A stretch of 64,000 nucleotides of DNA from Taibaiella koreensis (GTDB lineage Bacteria; Bacteroidota; Bacteroidia; Chitinophagales; Chitinophagaceae), in the NCBI RefSeq assembly GCF_003545715.1, contig NZ_QVNU01000004.1, positions 496,001 through 560,000 on the forward strand. Direction: 5' to 3'. Under the pieces are notes generated by a model. That model was not told the DNA's origin. It saw only the letters and a program-made list of their open reading frames with translations, and searched no databases. Of the stretch, positions 1 through 9,517 are shown piece after piece (positions within the stretch are counted from its first letter, which is position 1; each line of letters opens with the position of its first letter). Position numbers and translations under genes: made by a program.

Positions 1-112
1 TGCTATCAGAGCAATCGAGGGTAATATCATACACCTGGATATGGACAAGGCCGAGATACCACTGGGCAATAGCTTCCGCGATGCCCTGCTGGCAGTAGTG
101 TCGACGACCTAA
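1..112 (+). CDS. C-terminal end of a LytTR-type DNA-binding protein (partial)
   Basis: Only the last 36 codons are inside the window, read from base 2 to the TAA at 110-112. The tail contains AIRAIEGNIIHLDMD followed by EIPLGNSFRDALL. This resembles the end of LytTR DNA-binding domains, where a short strand pair and a final 'lPvgrsyr..l' helix close the fold. Two complete LytTR regulators lie at 55985-56725 and 61966-62700, so the family is used in this genome. The receiver domain, if any, is outside the window, and the family call is tentative because so little is visible. A perfect hairpin follows at 197-234. Confidence 0.5.
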   Translation, partial: AIRAIEGNIIHLDMDKAEIPLGNSFRDALLAVVSTT

Positions 113-196
113 ACTTTTCTGATCTCCTTTTTACTGTGTGATTATAATTCTACTGATGTCAATGGAATTAAGATAATATAGTTTGCCGGCATTGAA

Positions 197-234
197 AATA
201 ATGCTCATTCGCTTTATTGCAAATGAGCATTATT
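197..234 (+). terminator. Hairpin after the LytTR gene
   Basis: A perfect 13-bp stem (AATAATGCTCATT at 197-209 with AATGAGCATTATT at 222-234) encloses a 12-nt loop. It lies 84 bp after the stop of the upstream gene. The T run behind it is short (TTATTTGTT), so it may be an intrinsic terminator of moderate strength. Confidence 0.6.
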
Positions 235-319
235 TGTTCAAAGCTATTGTATCTTTTATGAATTGACTTTGCTGTTTTTTAGTCAGCCTGTTTTTAAGCA
301 AACCGAAATAATCTTAATT

Positions 320-630
320 GACTATCCGGATAAAGGAAACGAATTTTTGCACGTCTATAAGTACCAGCTGGGACGCTTTGCTTTACCCGTCTTTTTGTTT
401 GGTGTTACTATCTTTTCTTTTTTGCTCCGCCAAAAAAGAACCAAAAAAGGCGGCAAAAAAACAATGCTCCGCTGTTTTTTGTGGCCGGCGCACCCGGGCT
501 TAAAAGCAGATAGCAACTTTAATACAGCATCGCCGGGCATAGGATCATAGATCAACATTTTAATCATTAACCCAAAGGATCATTTCTTTATTGCTCCTAT
601 TTTTAGCTGGTTTCCTATATCCGGATAGTC
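320..630. repeat. Inverted-repeat-bounded element, copy 1 (311 bp, MITE-like)
   Basis: The ends are 21-bp inverted repeats with one mismatch: the left end begins GACTATCCGGATAAAGGAAA (320-339) and the right end (610-630) is its complement, ending CCGGATAGTC. Inside are a GC-flanked A-rich hairpin (CCGCC...GGCGG near 427-455) and the segment ATGCTCCGCTGTTTTTT. A related element lies at 43416-43771 with the same ends and interior, and a shorter one at 44366-44493 has the same ends but a different interior. Short ORFs inside are not conserved between copies. No transposase is encoded. It fills most of the 113-693 gap, where I see no gene. Confidence 0.75.
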
Positions 631-693
631 AGATAATCATATTGCTTCCGGAGCTACCTTTTATAAACAGGTCTGACTTGCTTGGATACAGGA

Positions 694-2361
694 TCAGTAT
701 CCATACACTTTCTTCATACGGGCATCCCTGCCATAAACGTCGTCGAGGTAACGCAACTGGTTGCCGGTACTGTCGGAGGCAACGGTCATGTACACGATAT
801 AGACCGGCAGGTTACGCTTTAATTGCTCGAAGCGGGTACGCCTGGTTTGGATAATCGAATCGATCTTTCCGGAAGTAAACTGCCGGTCTTCTAGAATGGC
901 TTCGGCCAATTGCTTGGGGTTTTGCACCCGCACACAGCCGGAGCTCAGCGCACGCATCCTGCTACTGAAATTTTCCCGGTGTGGGGTATCGTGCAGGTAG
1001 ATATCCCATTTATTAGGCAGGTTGAATTTGACTTCACCCAGGGAGTTGTGCGCTCCCGGGGGCTGCCGGTAAGAATAGCGACGGTAGTTGGCACCGTTGA
1101 CAGATGCGGTTACGTCGCGCCCCTGCGCATCGTAGGCCCGCAGACCTTTTCGCGCCAGGTAAGCCGAACCCGAGCGGCCGACGCCCGGACCTACGTCGTT
1201 GCGCAGGATGGTCGGGGGTACGCCCCATGGCGGATTAAACACCACATTGGCCATAGGCGCCCAGAGCGTAGGCGTTTGCCTTGCCCGCTTTCCTACGACT
1301 ACCCTGCTGTGAAATTTCACGGCGTTGTCCCGGTAGTAATTTACTTCCATAAGGGGTATATTGACCCATACATGCTCGGCGCCCACTTGCCGTGGTAAGG
1401 AACGCAGGCGGTCCATATTAAGCTGCAGGTTATGGATATAATCGTCGGGGCTGCGTTTCAGGCTCGTAAGGGTAGCGCTGTCAAGCTTGCCCGTAATGCG
1501 CAGCTGACGATAATACTGGTATGCCGCCAGGCGACGACCTGTTTCATCGAGACTATCGCTGCTCCCTGTCGTTATGCCTTCCAGCTCTTTTCCCAGCACC
1601 AGGGCCAGATTGCTGTCGGCTGTACCCATGGCCAGGCTGCGCTTAGCCGACAGGTAAAGGCTGTCTTCCTTTAGCTTTTCCCATTGTACAAGGGCTTTTT
1701 TCATTTGCCCGTATTCCGCCATATCGGGACGGAAACTGTCGAAGGCCGGGAAATCGTCGCTGCTTTTCAGCGCTTTCGCCAGGTAGGCCGCACCGTTGAA
1801 AGCTGTATCGTTTCGCGCGTACCAGAGGGAATCGCCCTTGCGAATTGCTTTACTGCCCAGCAACAGGTCTCTGGCTGCCTGTAGCCAGGCAGCCGTAAAC
1901 GCTTTGTCCCAGGCGACAATGCTATCCGTAGGAAAAGAACCTTCTTTTTTATTTTTCAGCAGGCTAAGCACCTGCTGGATATAGCCTACCTTATACGTTC
2001 CGGGCTCGAGCCCTTCGTCCCACAGTTGGTTCAGCTGTTCCGGCAGGGCTTCGGCGGCTTTCTTAACGCCCTTATCGTTGAACCACAGCGGCTCCTTGTC
2101 GCCCAGCTGGTAAGCATAGCTGACATTGAGCTCATTTTCATTCAGCAGTCGCGCATGGAAGGCCGAGTCTTCTGCCGGCAAAGGCATCAGGCTATTGCCC
2201 AGCTGTGCAGCAAAGGCTTTCTTGTCGACAAAATCGGAAGAAAACAGGTCGCTGATGCCACTGTGATCGCCGTTTTTGGAAGAAGTACAAGAAAACAAAA
2301 GGACAGAAAGGGATGCCAGGGGGAGTATCCGGCGCAGGGGTTTACAACTTCGAACTTTCAT
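694..2361 (-). CDS. L,D-transpeptidase (YkuD family), lipoprotein
   Basis: This 555-residue protein should cross-link peptidoglycan stem peptides by L,D-transpeptidation (3-3 links, or anchoring). The N-terminus has a basic stretch, a hydrophobic segment and a lipobox (LFSC), so it is probably a lipoprotein facing the periplasm. The YkuD catalytic signature is complete: His457 in HDTPHRENF and Cys476 in SSGCVRV. The long N-terminal region (about residues 50-300) and the overall size match YcbB/LdtD-like enzymes of Gram-negative bacteria rather than the short Ldt type. It stands alone, leftward, with the inverted-repeat element downstream. The start fits the lipoprotein signal; nothing looks broken. 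Confidence 0.9.
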   Translation of the reverse strand: MKVRSCKPLRRILPLASLSVLLFSCTSSKNGDHSGISDLFSSDFVDKKAFAAQLGNSLMPLPAEDSAFHARLLNENELNVSYAYQLGDKEPLWFNDKGVKKAAEALPEQLNQLWDEGLEPGTYKVGYIQQVLSLLKNKKEGSFPTDSIVAWDKAFTAAWLQAARDLLLGSKAIRKGDSLWYARNDTAFNGAAYLAKALKSSDDFPAFDSFRPDMAEYGQMKKALVQWEKLKEDSLYLSAKRSLAMGTADSNLALVLGKELEGITTGSSDSLDETGRRLAAYQYYRQLRITGKLDSATLTSLKRSPDDYIHNLQLNMDRLRSLPRQVGAEHVWVNIPLMEVNYYRDNAVKFHSRVVVGKRARQTPTLWAPMANVVFNPPWGVPPTILRNDVGPGVGRSGSAYLARKGLRAYDAQGRDVTASVNGANYRRYSYRQPPGAHNSLGEVKFNLPNKWDIYLHDTPHRENFSSRMRALSSGCVRVQNPKQLAEAILEDRQFTSGKIDSIIQTRRTRFEQLKRNLPVYIVYMTVASDSTGNQLRYLDDVYGRDARMKKVYGY

Positions 2362-2513
2362 AGGAGTGGCGGCAATACAATTAATCCGGAGACAAATATC
2401 CAGCCAATTTCGAACATTAGATACATTTGTATAAAAAAGGGGGAATTTTCCCGGGAACTGACCGGTTTTCCCCTAAATACGATCTGTTGCGCTTAGCTTT
2501 ACTATCTCTCTTC

Positions 2514-2594
2514 ATGCTGATCTGTACCGGGATCAAATTTAACCGGCAGGCCAGCCACGGAGGGTATTCCGTTTACCTCAAACTACCGCAATAA
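2514..2594 (+). CDS. Possible 26-residue leader ORF
   Basis: An ATG at 2514 opens a short frame that ends with TAA at 2592-2594, two bases before the ATG of the next gene at 2597. A -7-like sequence, TAGCTTTA, lies near 2494. The spacing suggests translational coupling if it is translated. The peptide (starting MLICTGIKFNRQ) has no recognised motif. Chance occurrence is quite possible. Confidence 0.2.
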   Translation: MLICTGIKFNRQASHGGYSVYLKLPQ

Positions 2595-2596
2595 TA

Positions 2597-2836
2597 ATGC
2601 CAAAATTTATAGCACCCCACCCGATGATCTTTAATGGAAAGCTGAGAGATGTGATCAACCTGGAAAAGCTGAGCTCTTTTACCTATATGAAGGCTGCAGG
2701 CAACAATTACGGCTATATCCGTTTTTGCTTCGACAAGGGTAACGATCACTTGTGGGCATACGCCGATGACGCCGCTCTGATGGCTGATGTCAGCGAGATC
2801 TATGGGATGCTTGGATTGGAAGCCGGGCCCGAATAA
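2597..2836 (+). CDS. Small hypothetical protein
   Basis: This is a 79-residue protein, acidic at the C-terminus, with an aromatic-rich middle (FTYMKAAGNNYGYIRF). I do not recognise the family. It looks like a small soluble alpha/beta domain: no signal peptide, no membrane segment, no cysteine pair. The codon mix resembles the neighbouring genes, which argues for coding. It is transcribed rightward and converges on the small leftward ORF at 2851-3039, only 14 bp away. A possible 26-residue ORF lies immediately upstream. Confidence 0.5.
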   Translation: MPKFIAPHPMIFNGKLRDVINLEKLSSFTYMKAAGNNYGYIRFCFDKGNDHLWAYADDAALMADVSEIYGMLGLEAGPE

Positions 2837-2850
2837 AAAGACGGGGAATA

Positions 2851-3039
2851 TTATTCGGAAGGCGCCCTCGCACCTTCGTCCGGATGAAGCCGGCCTTTAT
2901 GGCCTGCTTCGCCCGCGTTTTCCTGCCGGCGGCTATTGACAACATGCAGCAACTCGTTCAGCTTGTCGATGAGCATTTTTTTCTTCCGCAGCAGCTCCGT
3001 GATCTGCTTATTATAGATTTCCTCCTCCATGATGTGCAT
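2851..3039 (-). CDS. Small charged, probably coiled-coil protein
   Basis: The frame is open further upstream, but the sensible starts are the ATGs at 3039 or 3030. They give about 60-62 residues beginning MHIMEEEIYNKQITELL. The first half is a heptad-like, Lys/Glu/Leu-rich helix (ITELLRKKKMLIDKLNELL); the tail is Gly/Arg/Glu-rich and looks disordered. There is no signal peptide and no known family. It may be a small regulatory or scaffold protein, or a chance frame; the even helix pattern is the main argument for coding. Confidence 0.35.
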   Translation of the reverse strand: MHIMEEEIYNKQITELLRKKKMLIDKLNELLHVVNSRRQENAGEAGHKGRLHPDEGARAPSE

Positions 3040-3476
3040 TTCAATGCATAGGGTATACGTAAGCAGAACAATTCCGGATTTACAGAGTTGTAGCATTTCC
3101 GTACTATTTTTACTACTAACGAAATGTTAGCAATACTACCGGCCAGCGGGAAAATACCACTAGGCTGTAAGATTACGCAATCCAAAACCGGCAGGCAAGC
3201 CCCATTTTACAGGAGGTACGTTTGTGGTTATAGCATAATAAATTAACCATCACCTTATTGGGATACGTTACTTCATCTTCTTCTTTTTTTGAATATACCC
3301 AAAAAAGTATATCCGGAAGCAATTTTCCGTCCTTACTAAGGGCTATATTATAGTAATAAAGATCAAACGAAAGGGCGAGGGAGTACAGCGGAAAATATTC
3401 CCGGGTCCTGCATATTAAACCTGAGCCCGTTGCAAAATCCGGCTACCGGTCCGCCGGGAGTAGCGGGAAGCTGGTA
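3040..3476. other. Intergenic stretch with no recognised gene
   Basis: About 440 bp between the small ORF and the receptor gene. I see no convincing ORF, RNA structure or long repeat. It is AT-rich in its first half and probably holds the upstream signals of the small leftward ORF. Confidence 0.4.
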
Positions 3477-5831
3477 TCAGAAGCTGAAATTGTAGGTGAT
3501 GCTGAGGATGATCGGAAATATGGAGACCTGCTTCACTTTGACACTGGCGCCATTGATAAGGTTACCATCGGTCGATACGTAGAGGATATAAGGATTAAAG
3601 CGGTTGTAGACGTTGTAAACCGAAAAGGCCCAGCTACCCTTCCAACGCTTTGCAGGCTTGTCGCCCCGGGGCGTATAGATTACCGACAGATCGAGCCGGT
3701 GATAGGGAAAAATACGGTATTGGTTGATCTTGCTGTAATCCTGGATCAGCGATTGGCCAATAAAATAGTAGCCGGTAGGCAGGGTAATCGCATTGCCGCT
3801 TCCAAAGACGAAGACGCCCGATAAAGTCCATCGTTTATTAAACGTATAGCTGCCAACCAGCGACAGGTCGTGCCGGCGATCATATTTCGCAGGAAACCGT
3901 TCACCATCGTTCAGATCAGGAAAAAGGCGGTTCGTCCAGGATAAAGTGTAACCGATCCAGCCGGTAAACTTACCCTTAGTCTTGTTGATAAAAAACTCGG
4001 CGCCATAGGCCCTGCCTGAGCCAAATACAAAATCGAGCTCGGGATCGCGGAAAGAGGTAGGTGTGTACCCCGAGCGGTATTCGATCTGGTTGTGCATGTC
4101 CTTGTAGTATACCTCCACTGAGGTTTCCAGTGCATTGTCGAAAAAGTTGCGGAAGAAGCCCAGCGAATATTGCCATGATTTCTGGGGCTGTACAATAGCC
4201 GTGCTGGGCACCCAGATATCGGTAGGTAAGGTGGTACCATTATTCGATACCAGGTGAATATACTGGAAGCTGCGGCTCACACTGGCCTTGATCGAGGTGG
4301 CAGGACCAAGGGCAAAGCGCAGGTTGAGCCGGGGTTCCCATCCGCCATATCCCTTTACCAGCTTACCGGTGGCAAACCTAGTGCTGTCAAGGTGGTTGCC
4401 GTTGCCATCGAAGGTATATGCTGTATAAGGGCCCACCTGTCCGAAATAGGAATAGCGTATACCTGCGTTTACCTTAAGCCAGGGTGCCGGGTCAAATTCG
4501 TCGAGCAGGTAAATGCCGGCTTCGTGCGCATATTTTTTAAGGGCATTATCGGGTGAAAATTCGGTTTCGCCGCTGCGGCCCGATACCTGGTTCGGTGTGA
4601 ACATATGATAGGTATAGTTCAATCCAAACTTGATGTGGTGGTTAAAAGCGGTATAGTAGTCAAAATCGATCTTACTGTTCCAGTCGCGGATACCGGAGTG
4701 GAAGCGTACATCAAAGTCGTTCTGGGAGCCGTTGAATTCAAACTGGTAATCGTTGTACACCAAAGTGGTATTGACAAACAGCTTATCGTTGAACTGGTGG
4801 TTCCAGCGTAAGGTGCCGGTGGCATTGCCCCAGGGAATATGGGCCTTAAAAGTTCCCTCGCTGCTATTGAAGCGGAATACGTCGCGCCCGAAATAACCGC
4901 TCAGGTAAAGGCGGTCGCGGGCGCCGAGGATATAGTTGGCTTTAAGGTTCAGATCGTAGAAGTAATAACCCGAACCTTTGGTATCGCCTTTCAGAAAGGG
5001 TTGCGCAATAAGGTCTACATAGGTACGGCGGCCCGAAAGCATAAAAGATCCTTTATCCTTGACGATGGGTCCTTCCAGCGTAAGCCTGGATGCGATCAGC
5101 CCTATCCCGCCTTCGGCATGGTATTCTTTCATATTGCCATCCTTCATCGATATATCCAGCACCGATGAGAGGCGGCCGCCGTAATTGGCCGGCATGCCCC
5201 CTTTGATCAAAGTTGTATTCTTAATGGCATCGGAATTGAATATCGAAAAAAAGCCAAAGAGGTGGCCGGTATTGTAGACCACCGCATCGTCAAGCAGCAC
5301 CAGGTTCTGATCGGGTCCGCCCCCCCTGACATAAAAACCCGAATTGCCCTCCCCTGCTGATTGTACGCCGGGCAGTAGCTGGATCGCTTTCAGGATATCG
5401 GATTCGCCAAAAATGACGGGCAGCTTTTTGATCTGTTCCGTGCTGAGGCTGATAGTCCCCATCTCCGTGCTCCGTACATTCTCGTCCTTCCGTTCATCGC
5501 TCACCACCACTTCTTCCATTTCTTTTCCTTCAGGTTCCAGGTCTATGTTCAGGCTTTTGCTCTCGATCAGGTTCACCGTTTGTGTGAGCGTATTGTAACC
5601 CAGGTAGGTTACCGAAATGCTATAGCTGTCGGCAGGCAGGCTAATGGAATAAAAGCCATAAGCGTTGGAGGTAATGCCGGTCTGGGACTCTTTAACGTAA
5701 ATGGCAGCACCGATCAGGTTCTCCCCCGACGAAGCGTCTTTGATATACCCGCTCAACGATACCTTTTTCTGTGCCGAAGCCCATACAATGCCTGTGAAGA
5801 GAAAAAGCGATGTGATCAATAGTGCGCGCAT
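3477..5831 (-). CDS. TonB-dependent receptor with CarboxypepD_reg-like N-terminus
   Basis: This is a 784-residue outer-membrane receptor. A signal peptide (cleavage near ASAQ, residue 21) is followed by a carboxypeptidase-regulatory-like beta domain (about 24-105). Next come a plug domain with the FYVRGGGPDQNLVLLDDAVV segment (about 165-185) and a long beta-barrel ending in aromatic strands (ITYNFSF). Such receptors import substrates too large for porins using TonB/ExbBD energy. No SusD-like partner is adjacent, so a polysaccharide-utilisation role is not supported and the substrate is unknown. The gene is a single leftward unit divergent from the acylase gene at 6008, with a -7 box at 5849-5856. 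Confidence 0.88.
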   Translation of the reverse strand: MRALLITSLFLFTGIVWASAQKKVSLSGYIKDASSGENLIGAAIYVKESQTGITSNAYGFYSISLPADSYSISVTYLGYNTLTQTVNLIESKSLNIDLEPEGKEMEEVVVSDERKDENVRSTEMGTISLSTEQIKKLPVIFGESDILKAIQLLPGVQSAGEGNSGFYVRGGGPDQNLVLLDDAVVYNTGHLFGFFSIFNSDAIKNTTLIKGGMPANYGGRLSSVLDISMKDGNMKEYHAEGGIGLIASRLTLEGPIVKDKGSFMLSGRRTYVDLIAQPFLKGDTKGSGYYFYDLNLKANYILGARDRLYLSGYFGRDVFRFNSSEGTFKAHIPWGNATGTLRWNHQFNDKLFVNTTLVYNDYQFEFNGSQNDFDVRFHSGIRDWNSKIDFDYYTAFNHHIKFGLNYTYHMFTPNQVSGRSGETEFSPDNALKKYAHEAGIYLLDEFDPAPWLKVNAGIRYSYFGQVGPYTAYTFDGNGNHLDSTRFATGKLVKGYGGWEPRLNLRFALGPATSIKASVSRSFQYIHLVSNNGTTLPTDIWVPSTAIVQPQKSWQYSLGFFRNFFDNALETSVEVYYKDMHNQIEYRSGYTPTSFRDPELDFVFGSGRAYGAEFFINKTKGKFTGWIGYTLSWTNRLFPDLNDGERFPAKYDRRHDLSLVGSYTFNKRWTLSGVFVFGSGNAITLPTGYYFIGQSLIQDYSKINQYRIFPYHRLDLSVIYTPRGDKPAKRWKGSWAFSVYNVYNRFNPYILYVSTDGNLINGASVKVKQVSIFPIILSITYNFSF

Positions 5832-5848
5832 GCCGGTCGATATGGTTA

Positions 5849-5856
5849 CAAATGTA
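5849..5856 (-). promoter_or_regulatory. Bacteroidota -7 box for the TonB-dependent receptor gene
   Basis: On the minus strand the sequence reads TACATTTG, an exact match to TAnnTTTG, 17 bp before the ATG at 5831. No clear -33 TTG was found at the usual spacing. Confidence 0.5.
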
Positions 5857-6007
5857 GGGTGAAGCCATGATACCCGCCTTTTTTTAACAAGCTATCCTAT
5901 CGATGAGGAAGACCGGGCATGATGGGCTTCTGCTGCACAAAGAACACATGATTATCGTAGGGAGGGGACCACCAGATATTTAACTTTATGATTAACTTTA
6001 CTGCAAT

Positions 6008-8380
6008 ATGCGTTTGTTCACCTTTTTACTCGCGCTGGCCTGCTGCCTGGCCTGGATTATTTTGCTGGACCGGCCGGCCGGTTCCGTTCCGGCTGTCGGC
6101 AAGCTGATGGACCCGGTCAAAGGTTTTTGGGCCAATGCCGATCCGGTCGAACAGACGGGCCCTCCTTCCCTGCCCTGGAAGTCGTCGGGCTTGTTAAGCG
6201 TAAGCCTCGACGAACGACTGGTGCCGCATATCCGGGCGGCCAACGATGAAGATCTGTATAAGGCCCAAGGCTATCTGCATGCTTGCTATCGCTTGTGGCA
6301 GATGGACATGCAGACCCGCGCCGCTGCCGGCAGGATAAGCGAGGTGGCCGGGGAAAAAGCTTTTGCATTCGACCGCAAACAGCGGCGTAAGGGCATGGTA
6401 TGGGCGGCAGAAAATTCGCTGAAAGCCATGGAAGCCGATCCTACTACAAAAAAAGTGCTGGATGCTTATACAAAGGGTGTAAACTTGTACATCAGCCGGC
6501 TGCGCTACCGCGACTACCCGCTGGAATACAAGTTGATGGGATTTGCACCGGAACCCTGGACCAACCTGAAATGTGCACTGCTGCTGAAATACATGGCCGA
6601 CGACCTTACGGGCAGCGTAGACGATATTGCCATGAGCTATCTTCATGACGCACTGCCGGCCGCTGAGCTCGACGACCTTTTTCCCGAAAAGATAAAAGAC
6701 AACCAACCGGTCATTCCGGCCGGCACTGCGTTTGCAGCTGCATCCTTGCCGGTACCGGCGGTACCACCGGGCAACCTTTTCAGTCATTTCGACACCAGCC
6801 GCAACCAGGCCGATACCGGTCGAAAAACGGCCGCAGCCTTCCGGAGCGCATCCGGTATCGGCTCCAACAACTGGGCGCTGAGCGGCAAGCGCACTTCCGA
6901 CAGCGCGGCGATCCTCTGCAACGATCCGCATCTGGGGCTTAACCTGCCTTCCATATGGTACGAGCTGCAGCTCACGGGCCCCGATATCAGTTGCTATGGC
7001 GTTTCCATCCCCGGCGCACCCGGCATTATTATCGGCTTCAACGACAGCATCAGCTGGGGCGTTACCAATAACTACCGCGACGTTAAAGATTATTACGAGA
7101 TCATCAGCAAGGATTCCCGCCTGTATCTATTCGATGGCAAGGAGGTTCCTTTCAATGAACGCCGTGAGGCGATCTATATCAAAGGGAAAGACCAACCTTT
7201 TATCGATACCATACGCTTTACCATCCATGGCCCGGTGCTCTACGACGAGCGCTTTCCCGAGCCCTCAGGCAGCGGCAAGATGCTGGCGGTGACCTGGATG
7301 GCGCACAGGGCTACCAACGAGCTGCTCTCCGTCTATCGTTACAACCGTGCGCGTAATTACGGTGAGTTTGTGAATGGCATCCGCTACTTTGAATGCCCGG
7401 CCCAGAATTTTATTTATGCCGACCGGGCCGGTAATATTGCCCTATGGGGGCAAGGCCGCTTTATCAACAAATGGAAAGACCAGGGCAAATACGTTATGCG
7501 CGGGGATATATCTGCTACCCTGTGGGGCGATACCATTCCCACGGCAGAAAATCCGCATGTGCTCAATCCACCACAAGGATACCTGGCCAGCGCCAACCAG
7601 GCCGTAACAGACAATAGCTATCCCTACTGGTACAACGGCGACTTTTCTGAATTCAGAAGCTGGGAGATTAACCATTTTCTGGGTAACGACAGCCTCAGGC
7701 AGGATGTATCGCAAATGATGGCATTGCAAAATAACAACTGGAGCTATTTGTCCTACAAGCTTTCGGAGCTGATGAAGCCGCCTGCCAGCCTGAGGGAGAC
7801 CGGTCCCTCGCCCGGCTACCACAACGAGCTGAGCCCCGGAAGTGTCGAAGCCACCTTCTTCCAGGTATGGTACGCCTTGCTCTACCAGGACATATGGCAG
7901 GACGAATTCCGCAACTTTCCCGACAAACTGTATCCCTCATCGGAAAGGACCATGCAATTGCTGGTGAACGATTCCGTTTCGAAATATTACGACGATATTA
8001 CCACACCTCAGAAGGAAGGCCTGAAGGACATGCTGCTGCTTAGCTATAAGCAAACAATGGATAGCATCAGGAAGCTGGAAAGCAGCGGCGGCGCAGCCTG
8101 GTACCTGGTCAAAAACACCTCCGTGACCCATCTTGCCAAGCTGGCGGCGTTCAGCTATGAGGCGCTTCAGACCGGCGGCTGGGGCAATACGATCAATGCG
8201 ATGAAGCACGATCATGGCCCGAGCTGGCGCATGATCGTTAAGATGAAGCCCGGCAAGCTGGAGGCTTATGGGGTATATCCGGGCGGACAGTCGGGCAATC
8301 CGGGAAGCAAGTACTATGCCAGCTTTCTCGACTACTGGGTAGCGGGGAAGTATTACCCGATCACCTTTAAAGCAAGGTAA
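6008..8380 (+). CDS. Penicillin acylase family protein (Ntn hydrolase)
   Basis: This 790-residue protein has an N-terminal signal or anchor helix (residues 1-20). Penicillin-acylase family proteins are cleaved at an internal Gly-Ser bond; the new N-terminal Ser is the nucleophile. Here the site is GIG-SNNW with Ser286, followed by the typical NDPHLGLNLPSIWYELQL core. The alpha chain would be about residues 25-285 and the beta chain 286-790. Substrates in this family include beta-lactam side chains, acyl-homoserine lactones and other amides; the sequence alone does not say which. It begins a rightward run with the SpoIIM-like gene 99 bp downstream. All expected core motifs are present. Confidence 0.88.
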   Translation: MRLFTFLLALACCLAWIILLDRPAGSVPAVGKLMDPVKGFWANADPVEQTGPPSLPWKSSGLLSVSLDERLVPHIRAANDEDLYKAQGYLHACYRLWQMDMQTRAAAGRISEVAGEKAFAFDRKQRRKGMVWAAENSLKAMEADPTTKKVLDAYTKGVNLYISRLRYRDYPLEYKLMGFAPEPWTNLKCALLLKYMADDLTGSVDDIAMSYLHDALPAAELDDLFPEKIKDNQPVIPAGTAFAAASLPVPAVPPGNLFSHFDTSRNQADTGRKTAAAFRSASGIGSNNWALSGKRTSDSAAILCNDPHLGLNLPSIWYELQLTGPDISCYGVSIPGAPGIIIGFNDSISWGVTNNYRDVKDYYEIISKDSRLYLFDGKEVPFNERREAIYIKGKDQPFIDTIRFTIHGPVLYDERFPEPSGSGKMLAVTWMAHRATNELLSVYRYNRARNYGEFVNGIRYFECPAQNFIYADRAGNIALWGQGRFINKWKDQGKYVMRGDISATLWGDTIPTAENPHVLNPPQGYLASANQAVTDNSYPYWYNGDFSEFRSWEINHFLGNDSLRQDVSQMMALQNNNWSYLSYKLSELMKPPASLRETGPSPGYHNELSPGSVEATFFQVWYALLYQDIWQDEFRNFPDKLYPSSERTMQLLVNDSVSKYYDDITTPQKEGLKDMLLLSYKQTMDSIRKLESSGGAAWYLVKNTSVTHLAKLAAFSYEALQTGGWGNTINAMKHDHGPSWRMIVKMKPGKLEAYGVYPGGQSGNPGSKYYASFLDYWVAGKYYPITFKAR

Positions 8381-8479
8381 TGTCGTTTTGGTCCCGGCAG
8401 ATGACCGGCTGTGAGACTAAAAAATTTGATCCTGTACACCGGCCGGCGTAATTTGCCGGCAAAATTGCCGAACTATTTC

Positions 8480-9445
8480 ATGCGCGAAGGACAATTTATC
8501 AAGCAAAATAAGGAACGCTGGGATAGCTACCAGCAGGAAACCGAAGACCCGGACGAACTGGCGAAACGCTTTACCTACCTGGTCGACGATCTTGGATATG
8601 CCAAAACGCATTATCCGTTCAGCAAAACCGTTAAATACATCAATAGCATCGCGGCTGGTATTTATCTTTCCATATATAAGAATAAGAAGGAGAAAAGCAA
8701 CCGGCTGCTGCTTTTCTTCGGCAGGGAGCTTCCGCTTATTCTTTACCACAACCGTAAGGTGCTGCTCTTTGCGTTCCTCTTTTTTATGGCATTTGTAGCC
8801 ATGGGCGCCTTTTCGTCCTGGCAGGAACCCAGTTTCGTTCGCAGCATACTGGGCGACAGCTACGTCAACATGACCGAGGAAAATATCGCAAAAGGTGATC
8901 CCTTCGGCGTATATAAGTCGCAGAACGAATTCATCATGTTCCTTACCATTGCCTGGAACAATATCAAGGTAGTGCTGATGAGCTTTACCCTGGGCATATT
9001 CTTTTCCATAGGCACGCTATACATTCTCTTCACCAATGGCCTGATGCTGGGTACCTTCGAGCAGATGTTCTTTGCCCACAACCTCGGCTTCCGGTCGATC
9101 CTGGTCATATTCATTCATGGCACCCTCGAGATATCCGCCATTATATTGGGTGGCGGCGCCGGTATGATCATGGGCAATTCCATCCTGTTCCCACGCACCT
9201 ACTCCCGTATGGTGTCCTTCAAACGCGGTGCGAAAGACGGCATTAAGATATTAATATCCCTGATCCCGATATTATGTGTCGCCGCTTTCTTCGAAGGCTA
9301 TGTTACCCGCCACACCGGGATGCCACTGATCCTGAGCATCCTTATCCTGCTGAGCTCGCTGGGCTTTATTGTGTGGTATTACATTCTTTATCCCCGGAAA
9401 GTGTACCGCCGCAACATGCCCGACGCCGCAACAGAAAAGAAATGA
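8480..9445 (+). CDS. SpoIIM-like (stage II sporulation protein M family) membrane protein
   Basis: I chose the ATG at 8480, giving 321 residues beginning MREGQFIKQNKERW, the start typical of Bacteroidota homologues; the frame is open from 8411. A soluble N-terminal helical part (about 100 residues) is followed by several membrane helices and the family core FIHGTLEISAIILGGGAGM. In Bacillus SpoIIM belongs to the engulfment machinery, but this group does not sporulate. Homologues in Bacteroidota often lie near RDD-family proteins and are of unknown function. No RDD partner is adjacent here. A role in membrane organisation is only inference. Confidence 0.85.
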   Translation: MREGQFIKQNKERWDSYQQETEDPDELAKRFTYLVDDLGYAKTHYPFSKTVKYINSIAAGIYLSIYKNKKEKSNRLLLFFGRELPLILYHNRKVLLFAFLFFMAFVAMGAFSSWQEPSFVRSILGDSYVNMTEENIAKGDPFGVYKSQNEFIMFLTIAWNNIKVVLMSFTLGIFFSIGTLYILFTNGLMLGTFEQMFFAHNLGFRSILVIFIHGTLEISAIILGGGAGMIMGNSILFPRTYSRMVSFKRGAKDGIKILISLIPILCVAAFFEGYVTRHTGMPLILSILILLSSLGFIVWYYILYPRKVYRRNMPDAATEKK

Positions 9446-9465
9446 GCAATTCCTGGCACGTTTAT

Positions 9466-9473
9466 TACATTTG
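9466..9473 (+). promoter_or_regulatory. -7 box upstream of the alpha/beta hydrolase gene
   Basis: TACATTTG matches TAnnTTTG exactly and sits 44 bp before the ATG at 9518. There is no obvious TTG at the -33 position, so the call rests on the -7 box alone. Confidence 0.45.
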
Positions 9474-9517
9474 CACCCGTTGCCCCTGAGGCATAATTGT
9501 TCACTAATTCACGATTC

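Noticed and set aside
263-550. Small ORFs inside the inverted-repeat element
   Set aside because: The frames are not kept in the second copy of the element (43416-43771), which has frame-breaking differences, so they are unlikely to be coding.
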